64,000 nucleotides of DNA. It comes from Polysphondylium violaceum. Taxonomy: Eukaryota > Evosea > Eumycetozoa > Dictyosteliales > Dictyosteliaceae. Shown here one piece after another: positions 56,586 through 64,000 of this stretch. The position numbers and the translations under genes are program-made. The notes beneath the pieces are model-generated. The model ran no database searches. It was not told the DNA's origin and was given only the letters and a program-made list of their open reading frames with translations. The stretch covers positions 1 through 64,000 of the forward strand of contig AJWJ01000051.1 of NCBI GenBank assembly GCA_000277445.1, read 5' to 3'. The first letter of the stretch is position 1. Every line of letters begins with the position of its first letter.

Positions 56586-56968
56586 ACACTGAATCGGTAG
56601 AATATTTCTTCATGGGCTCTCAATTGCAATACTTGGAAAAAGAAAAAAAAAAAGAAAAAAAACAAAAACAAAAAACACAAACATTAAATCTCAAACTAAA
56701 ACACATATTTATTTACAATAAAAAATAATATTGATTTGTATCAAAATAGCTTTTGATTTTGTGTTTTTTGTATATCAAATTTTGATTGATGGTGAAAGTA
56801 GTCATGTTTCCAACTTGGATATATCACATTGGAAATAATGTATTAATTCAACTTTGATTCTCTGAAAAAAACAAGACTAGGCCTCGCCTTGATAAATTTT
56901 GCAAATGTAATGTTTTATTTATTACTTTTGATCATGTGATCCTTGTATAGGATCGAAAGGTAACGAAT
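56586..56968. other. convergent intergenic
   Basis: 3' regions of ARPC1 and the CBM49-like gene. A poly-A block at 56640-56690. Nothing else seen. Confidence 0.6.
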
Positions 56969-57471
56969 TTATTCATAAATAATGGCTTTGATGGCGAGGT
57001 GGGCTGGAGTGGCTGGAGTACCTTCTAGGATGAAACCAAAGGTGTAGGAGCATGAGCATTAATTGATGGTTGAACAGATGGTAAAATTAAATCACCGTTA
57101 GAGAGCATGACCATGTTCCAGAGATTGGCAGAGACAGGTTGACGTAATTTAAAGGTGGCATCAGTATCAATTACAATGTTTTTAATATTACGATTCATAT
57201 TGTTTTGAATGATGACATCGTACTGAGTGTAGCTTTTACGAGTGGTGCCATCATACCAAGTACCAATCACTTTTTGGGTAAGAGTTACATCTTGGACCAA
57301 TTGTTGTGATGGTACGCAACGGCACTGACCAGCAACAATCTTGCAGACTTCACCTGTTTGACATGAATAAGGGCCGCATTGGTAGGGTAAAGTTGGACGA
57401 CGATGCTCAACTTCAGCAGAAGCCAAAGCAACAGTAACTAATAAAGCACAAAGAATAGCAGTAAATCTCAT
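56969..57471 (-). CDS. secreted CBM49-like cellulose-binding protein, frameshifted near C-terminus
   Basis: ATG 57471 begins a signal peptide (MRFTAILCALLVTVALASA), then a small Cys-rich part (CGPYSCQTGEVCKIVAGQC) and a CBM49-type domain (VIGTWYDGTTRKSYTQYDVI, NIKNIVIDTD, LWNMVML). The frame as written stops at 57025 after HAPTPLVSS. From 57043 the neighbouring frame continues TFGFILEGTPATPAHLAIK and stops at 56969; this is the expected CBM49 end. One missing T (GCTCCT-ACACC for GCTCCTTACACC) explains it. Such proteins sit in the cellulose of stalk, sheath or spore coats. Confidence 0.78.
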
Positions 57472-58871
57472 TTTGAATCTAGTTGAATTGTTATTTGTTA
57501 ATTGTTTGTTTGATTGTTTTAAATTGATATCTTGACAGCAATGATAAAACATATTTATAGGTTTCCATTCCTCAATAGATTTTACTGTTTTCCATCGGCA
57601 CCCAAAATAAATTACATATGAAACTCTTACGAATCCATTTAACCCCGAGTTACATAAATCTAAAACTCTTAAAAAAAAAATATCTTTTATTTTTCATATG
57701 ATTTCTCAGTTGTGGGGTGGGCTGAAAAAAATAGGGGGTAATTTTTTAAAATAAAAAATGAGATATTAGAATATAAGGTATGAATTATACACGAGTAGAT
57801 ATAAGATATGTATGCTCTGTGACTTCAAGTTTTTTTTTCCGGTTAATTGAAAAATCGTTGTTAAAAAATTTTAGGATTACTTTGGTTAGCGAAGGATCAT
57901 TGCCAAGCAAATCGAGTACTTTCTTCTCCCTACAAGGTTAGATTTCTATATATGTTTGGGGGAGTATTCCTGCATCCCATCCCATCTTACTTTGTTTTTG
58001 ATTTTATAGTATATAAAAAATTCTGCCTACATCTGCAGACACTATTGATCCTCCGGTGTTTTTTGATAAAATACACTTTTAAATCTAAATCGGAGATAGA
58101 CCTCTCCAGATATCACCTTTTCTATCGCCTACCAATATCTCATTAATCAATGGTTTTTAAAAAGAAATTTCAATTCAATTCATCCAGAAATCTTAAAATA
58201 AAATAGATTGAAATAAAAAAAAACAGTTTCAAATTGATAAATATCTATATTTGGAAAAAAAAAAATTCAATTTAAAAAAAAAAAAATAATATTCCTAAAA
58301 GTAATGAAAAAATTGTAGGATGGAATTTTTTTTTTGAAATGAGATCATACTTGTAAATTAATAATTCCTCTCAGGGATAGATAAAAACACATCTCAAGTC
58401 ATGTGTACTTGAAATTAAATTGTTAAAAATAGAACAAAAAACAATCTTTTAAGCTATAAAATGAATAATCAAAAGTTTTAGGAGAATCAAAAAAATGTCT
58501 TCTATCCTCTACAAGACTTTAGTATATCATGTTGATGTATCTAAATCTTATATCAAAATATTTTATTTAAATTAATTCAAGATTGGTGAAAATTTTTTCA
58601 CTTTTTGTAGATAAACAACTAACAATAGTTACACAATGTTATGTATTGGTAAAAGAAAACTGTACATATTTATTATTTTTGAAACTAGATTTATTTTTTT
58701 TAAAGATTTCTTCCAAAAGAAGAAAAATTTAGATTTGAAAAAAAAAAACAAAAATTTTTAAAAAAAAAAAAAACTAGTTATCATAGATTTAATAGTTGAT
58801 ATCAACAATTATTGGAATTTATTGACCTCCCTAATAATTAAAATTAAGTATATATAAATTTATAAAAGATA
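57472..58871. other. divergent intergenic, 1.4 kb
   Basis: Upstream regions of the CBM49-like gene and the orphan membrane protein. Contains A/T blocks at 57670-57680, 58219-58287 and 58738-58772. The small frame at 57952-58146 is not convincing. No RNA gene recognised. Confidence 0.5.
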
Positions 58872-59792
58872 ATGGATGAAGAAAGAAATATTGGATTAGT
58901 AAACGAAAATGATGTTGATCAAGGGGAACAAGATACATTATTATTTCCATCGTCTTCATCCTCTACCAGATTAAAAACTATATTTCATTATATTTTAATA
59001 ATTTTTCTCTTTATAAGTAAACTATTTTGGTTTTTTGTTCGGAATTTTCTGTAAAATTTTATATACTAATCTTTCATCATCTACAAACAATATAGTTTTA
59101 TCATTTTATATGTTCTTCTTGACAACCATTGTAGTAGAGAAAGCATTTTCATCAGGTAATTTTGATTTCCCATTCAAAAAAGCTCTGGAAAAAAATCAGT
59201 ATCTACATAAATCTCATTGTTTGACAGTTTGTAATTTAGAGAATGAAATGAAACTTGATTTTTTAGTTTGCAATGAAAACTTTAAACATTGTAAAAACTT
59301 TAATCTCTCTCCTTTTAACAAAACTAAAATTCATTGTATAACAGTTTCAAAATTAAAAAATTCATTACCAAGTAAGTGTAAAGAATATTTAATAAAATAT
59401 TTTTTTATTATTAACACCTTTGATCTTTTACAGTTGAGAAAATTGGTAAATTTACCATTTATCATGACAGAGAAAAGGAAAACAATATTGATAATATCTC
59501 ATTAGATATTAATGATGATTCATCCACAGATAATAATAATGATAATAATATCAAATATATAAGAAAAACCACCAAAAAAGAAAATACAAAAGATGATTAT
59601 CATAAATTTAAATTATCAATGATTCAACACATCTATGGAGAACAAATGGATAGCTATTCAAAAATAATGGATCATAAACTTTTATTGAAATCTTATAATA
59701 GTAAAAAAGATAAAATTCATTTTGAATGTCCAAAAGATAATATATGGAGATTATCAATTATTCAAAATGAAATTATAAATTTAAAATTATAA
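58872..59792 (+). CDS. orphan type II membrane protein (259 aa, three exons)
   Basis: Exons: 58872-59016, 59096-59371, 59434-59792; joins in phase 1 twice, total 780 nt. An acidic cytosolic leader (MDEERNIGLVNENDVDQGEQ) is followed by one hydrophobic segment at about residues 38-62 (IFHYILIIFLFI, then LSFYMFFLTTIVV) and a longer C-terminal part. That part has several Cys (HCLTVCNLE, FLVCNENFKHCKN), then a charged, Asn-rich tail. The layout suggests a type II protein with a lumenal or outside domain. I do not recognise the family. Confidence 0.6.
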
Positions 59793-59879
59793 AATAAATT
59801 GTATCTGTAAATATCAACAATAAATACACACAAATTGATTTTGGTTTATAGAAACAAAAAAAGTTGTTTATTAAACAAT

Positions 59880-60862
59880 TTAGTTGTTGAGTTTGGCTCT
59901 GAGGGAAGCTTTGATGGAGGAAATACGGGCTTTTCTTTGCTTGAGGGTTCTCTTGGCTTTGTTGTGGGATTTGTTGGTGTATTTCTTTTCGACCTTCTTG
60001 GCTGGGGATGGATCAGCACGGATGGCAGCGTGAGCTTTGGTGTAGATGGCTTCAATATCTTTTGGAGTGATATTGTTTTTGATGTATTGGCTGAAGAGCT
60101 TTTTGTAGGCTTCTTCGTCATCAGCTTGGAGGGTCTTCATGTAATCAGCAACGTGACCACCGAAAATGTATTTTCTGAGGACTTCAGCGTTTAATTTCTT
60201 GGATTCAGAGTTGTAACCAACGAAACGGGTTTCACCGTGTGGAATGTAGATACCACCGTCGACAGCACCCTTGAGGACAGCAAAGACTCTTGAACCAGTA
60301 GAGGTACGAGCAAGACCAACATCGAGATTAGCTTTGAATGGTCTTGGTTTGTCTTCGACTTCCTTGACGAGGAAAGTCTTACCGTCGACTTTTTCTTGAC
60401 CTTTGTATAAGTCAGCGAGTTTAAGGCTGCTTAATAATCTACGGGCAAGGAGTAAACCAGTAGCGTAACAGGAGGCATAGTTGGTTAAACCGACTTTGAC
60501 ACCATATCTGCTTAATTCGTGGGAGTAGGCAGAGGCAAGAACGAAATCACCAACGATTTTAGAGTAGACGATTTGGGCAACAACGTCTTTGTTGGTAATA
60601 CGAGCAACTAATCTGTATTTTGGTGAGTTGTACTTGTTCTTATCTTGGGTGATTAATCTGTGTCTTTGTTGGTAATCGGTCTTACCTTCTCTTCTTCTTC
60701 TGAATTGGACTTGATATCTCTTGAAGTAAGATTTGCTTTTAACAACTTTAACGAAACCCTATAGTGTAATGATACTGTCAATATGTTGTTCATTCTCAAT
60801 CAATCATACTAGATTGATGTTGATTCTCAATAGATTCATAGTCTATGTATGATATATACCAT
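59880..60862 (-). CDS. rpl5: ribosomal protein L5 (uL18), 293 aa
   Basis: Two exons: 60860-60862 (only the ATG) and 59880-60758, with a 101-nt intron. The joined start [20 protein letters not shown] matches eukaryotic L5, as do [38 protein letters not shown] and [17 protein letters not shown]5 binds 5S rRNA and forms the 60S central protuberance. Length matches the family (about 297). Regular, GC-ending codons indicate high expression. Placing the start codon alone in exon 1 is needed because exon 2 has no in-frame ATG until codon 206. Confidence 0.95.
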
Positions 60863-61151
60863 TTTGTATTAGCTGAGATTGATCTGATTAGTAAAGATGT
60901 CTGATAGAGCCTACTTGAAGGAATTTGGCAGAGGCAGGCGCGGGCGAAAAAAAAATTTTCAAAAAACGAAAATCAAAAAAAAAATCAAAAAAAATAAAAA
61001 TTTAAAATTCCAAAAAAAAATAGTAACGAAACCTGCTAATTTCGCAGAGTTGGATAAATCAGGGAAGTCTCTGAGAAAAAAAGATATTTATAAAAATAAA
61101 TGATCTATCTATTTATAGACATATATGTATATATTGTGGTATTTATTTATT
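60863..61151. other. intergenic between L5 and the acyltransferase
   Basis: Contains the L5 promoter and an A-rich stretch at 60950-61020. A 68-codon plus-strand frame from 60897 is mostly Lys from the A-runs and is not called as a gene. Confidence 0.55.
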
Positions 61152-62564
61152 TTATTGAGATTTTGATTTTGATCCAGATCTAGGAGTGGGCACGATATAT
61201 CTCAAAATGAAAAAGGAAAGTAAGAGAATGATTGGAGGGAGATAGTAAAAGGTTTCCCAGATTTGGAGGGTGCTTTCAATGCTCAAAAGAAGGAAAGATG
61301 TACCAAAGAAACTGAGGAACCATTCAGTGCACATGAGACCAACAATGTCGTAGAGTGGTTTGAGGACGGTGCCTTTTTCTTGGGGCCCGGTGGGGGTTTC
61401 GATGGTTTTGACAAAGTATGGACGAAGCTTTCTACGCATGTCTTTGGCGACTTCAGTGAGGAAGGTGGACATGATGAAAAAGACATAGTAGCCTGGATAG
61501 AAACCGTGCCATATGGCAGAGGTACTGTAGACGGCAAAGGTGGCAAAGAAGGTTGGTTTGGCGCCGGGTGGTGTGAGACGGAGATAAATGTATCTCTTGA
61601 GCCAGTCAGAGGTACCGATGTTCCAGTAGGTGGATACTTCTCTGATGTTGGAGGCAAACTCGACTCTGAGGGGATAGACGTTAGTGATACGGTCCCATTT
61701 GGCGTCGCCCTTGTCGTCAAAGCCATTGAAGCCAATACCTGACAAGATAGCGCTACCTTCGCCCATGTACCAGCCGAAATAGTATTTGAAACGGGAGAGA
61801 GCGACGTGAATGTGGACTCTGACAATCTTTTCAAAGATGCCAGTGTAGCTTCTAAAGGCGTCGGTGGCGAGATAGTAGGGAGCATAGTCGCCCGAGATAA
61901 AGACAAACACAAAGCAGATGATGGCTCTGATAAAGGTCTTGAAGGCGGGGAAGCCTGAGGCGGGGGCCTTGCCCTTGAGACGCTCGTCGTTAAACATGGC
62001 GCCCGAGGTAAAGTTGAGGTAGTCGGTGATCTCAATGGTGGGGCCGGCTAAAAAGGTGGGGAAGAAATAGACAAAGCCAAAGTACTCGAGTAAGGAGGGA
62101 AGCTTCTTGATGCTTCTCTTTTTCTGATCACCACTCAATTGGTCTTGTGGACGCGAGCCGTCGTAGAGGTTCCATGCAAAACTGGTGAGTTTGAGTGTGA
62201 GGATCATTTGTGGACCGGTGTAGTCCAATGTCCAGCCCATATAGTCGTTCATCATACGATAGATGTGACTGATTGACAAATAGAGCATACAGAATCCAAA
62301 TACAACCAAATGAGCAAATCTCTTTGGCAACACCATCAACAACCCATACACAACCAATGAACTGGCAAACGAGTGTATCCATGACCACTGTCCCAAACAA
62401 AATGAACAGTATGCAACACCGAGTATAATATTAAGTATATGTTTTGCATTGGCCGATGGCAATCTCTTGACAATCAGTGCAAATGGATACGATGTCAACA
62501 GACAAGCGAGTGTCTTGATCTGATCCACTGGAAATAATCCAATAATATCTAATATTTGATCCAT
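61152..62564 (-). CDS. MBOAT lysophospholipid acyltransferase (470 aa)
   Basis: Single-exon gene, ATG at 62564. A multi-pass ER membrane protein of the MBOAT family, closest to LPCAT/Ale1-type lysophospholipid acyltransferases of the Lands cycle. They re-acylate lysophospholipids with acyl-CoA. The catalytic pair is N315 (YWNIGTSDWLKRYIY) and H353 (AIWHGFYPGYY). Other family motifs are SLLEYFGFVYFFPTFLAGP and LTLKLTSFAWNLYDG. A basic/Ser tail (SGSKSKSQ) ends the protein. Substrate head group cannot be read from sequence. Confidence 0.93.
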   Translation of the reverse strand: MDQILDIIGLFPVDQIKTLACLLTSYPFALIVKRLPSANAKHILNIILGVAYCSFCLGQWSWIHSFASSLVVYGLLMVLPKRFAHLVVFGFCMLYLSISHIYRMMNDYMGWTLDYTGPQMILTLKLTSFAWNLYDGSRPQDQLSGDQKKRSIKKLPSLLEYFGFVYFFPTFLAGPTIEITDYLNFTSGAMFNDERLKGKAPASGFPAFKTFIRAIICFVFVFISGDYAPYYLATDAFRSYTGIFEKIVRVHIHVALSRFKYYFGWYMGEGSAILSGIGFNGFDDKGDAKWDRITNVYPLRVEFASNIREVSTYWNIGTSDWLKRYIYLRLTPPGAKPTFFATFAVYSTSAIWHGFYPGYYVFFIMSTFLTEVAKDMRRKLRPYFVKTIETPTGPQEKGTVLKPLYDIVGLMCTEWFLSFFGTSFLLLSIESTLQIWETFYYLPPIILLLSFFILRYIVPTPRSGSKSKSQ

Positions 62565-64000
62565 ATTATGTTTTTACTATATATAATATGTATATATAAT
62601 GTCAATATAATAAACACTTATAATAATATAAATGAATGAAAACAAAATTTTAAAATTTTTTAAGTTTGTTTTGATGAGATGAACAGTTTTTTTTTTTTTT
62701 TTTTTTTCAAAATCTCGCACTTTGTCATTTTTCGAGCAAAAAAAATATCTGTATCGCTTATAGTTTTATGACTTTACTACTATATTTAATATGTCTAAAT
62801 TCTATAATATGTAATGAGAAATGGAAACACGCTCTCACCATTATGGTATTTTAGGAAACTCATCTTTAGGAAAAAGAAATTAATTGCGTTTTAGGATGAA
62901 CAGTATTATAATAATAATGAACCAATAGGTTTTGGTAATATAGTAATTCAGGATTTACTATAAGCATGAAATATTCTTTTAAACATTAATCATTATATGA
63001 ACAACCAGCAAAACAACTAAATGAAATGAATTCACATGATGATGATTATATATCATGTTTTCGTGTAGAAATAGAATCACTATTAATAGATTTTAATCAC
63101 CTATCCTCTGGTTTCTTTAATCTATTGACGATGTATGTTTTATCATCAGGACGATCAATTTTATTTCCCTTTGTGCTTTTCAGAGAAACAATTAATTATT
63201 GTATTGTTTTAACACTCTCACTCACTCACATTCACACAAATCACCCATATTGTTTGACAACACACAATGGGGAGTTGATGATGTTGATGATTGATGATGT
63301 TGTTTTTTTGTATTATTAATCTTATTGTATTATTATAATAAGAGGAAGAGTAATATACCCTAACCCTATTATACCAACCACAACCACACAACAACATCAT
63401 CATCAATCAATCAATCATTCTATTAAAATTCCCACACCACACACGCAATTGATCAATCACCCCCACACATATGACAAAAATAATCATTCATTTTCGATAA
63501 ATAAAATGTCGAAGATGATCATCATCACTCCACACACCACATATTCAACAAACACACACACAAAGTAATAGTATAATAATAATAATCAATGTGATTAAAA
63601 ATACATTGGATCGCCTAAATAGAGAATGATAGGTCTAATATTAACTTGTCCATTAGAGTATTTTATTTGAACGTCTTGTGGGTGATGTTGTGTTGCGTGT
63701 TGTTAAATTGTTGGATGTTATTGTTGGCGCATATGTGGGGTTGGTGTTTTGTTGAGCCATCATGTGTCGAGATGGCATCTCGGAGCAACTGTTTCATAGC
63801 GGCGCCCAACACCACCTGTTGGATCCCTAAAGGCACTCCACATATGTGTTTTTAATCTTACGAAATCGGATATTAATAATATAAACAATGCCGATTTAAT
63901 TAATTCTATTTATAAATGTTTGATATGGTAACAGGATAAAATAGTAACTGGGGGGAGGGGGGACAAAATACATCAAGCAGAGCCACTCTACACCAAACCT
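62565..64000. other. right-edge intergenic, 1.4 kb
   Basis: Upstream of the acyltransferase. Contains a T run at 62688-62707, CA/TCA-rich stretches at 63370-63580 and a GC-richer island at about 63725-63845 (gtcgagatggcatctcgg) that stands out but matches no family I know. No gene can be supported. Confidence 0.5.

Noticed and set aside
60897-61103. 68-codon plus-strand frame starting MSDRAYLKEFG
   Set aside because: Apart from the first dozen residues it is Lys/Asn translation of A-runs, and it lies in the L5 promoter region; no family or splice support.
63646-63855. 69-codon frame with many Cys and Trp
   Set aside because: Non-ATG start and no similarity; kept only as a compositional island.
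1-64000. tRNA, rRNA, CRISPR arrays, LTR or DNA transposons
   Set aside because: No T-loop-like GTTCRA motif in a cloverleaf context, no reverse transcriptase, integrase or transposase motifs and no spaced identical repeats were seen. This was reading by eye, so short or degenerate elements may be missed.

Overview
The window looks like nuclear DNA of a dictyostelid social amoeba. The signs are AT-rich intergenic DNA with long poly-A/poly-T tracts, short introns with gt(a/g)ag..tag borders, Asn and Gln homopolymers in proteins, FNIP-type leucine-rich repeat proteins, a CBM49-like secreted protein and a Dictyostelium-like Skp1. Base composition is milder than in D. discoideum, so a group 1 or 2 species (Cavenderia or Heterostelium type) is my guess; this is inference. 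I see no tRNA or rRNA gene, no reverse transcriptase or integrase, and no CRISPR array.

Left arm (1-10.2 kb) is accessory. It holds a truncated FNIP-type gene and a full paralogue (both minus strand), then three tandem plus-strand paralogues of a large leucine-rich family with an F-box-like N-terminus, and then the first member of a small-protein family. A conserved block follows (11.2-22.3 kb, all minus strand): importin-7/8, a fold-III PLP decarboxylase, Skp1, a six-exon TBC1D23-type protein and a 3-hydroxyacyl-CoA dehydratase. A gene-poor stretch (22.3-25.2 kb) leads to uracil-DNA glycosylase.

The most unusual part is 27.3-35.8 kb. It holds five intact-looking or near-intact genes and one relic of an undescribed-looking family of 62-79 residue proteins; further members lie at 9.96 kb and (divergent) 24.5 kb. 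Each starts with a 10-13 nt first exon and a phase-1 intron. Most end in a CaaX-type prenylation box (CEIL twice, CNIL, CTIQ, CCTM), and three have basic residues just before it. Two larger accessory genes are interleaved with them: an orphan 421-residue protein, and a secreted beta-helix protein interrupted by one in-frame TGA.

Right arm (36-62.6 kb) is mostly housekeeping: WDR82/Swd2, a 70-residue membrane protein, a DDX31/Dbp7 RNA helicase, tubulin cofactor A, RNase P/MRP subunit POP1 (eight exons), a twin CX9C protein, a 1985-residue formin with an FHA domain, Sec61 beta, Arp2/3 subunit ARPC1, a CBM49-like secreted protein with a one-base frameshift, an orphan membrane protein, ribosomal protein L5 and an MBOAT lysophospholipid acyltransferase. 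Exon joins given below were worked out by hand from splice consensus, reading phase and family conservation; all joined lengths are multiples of three unless stated.
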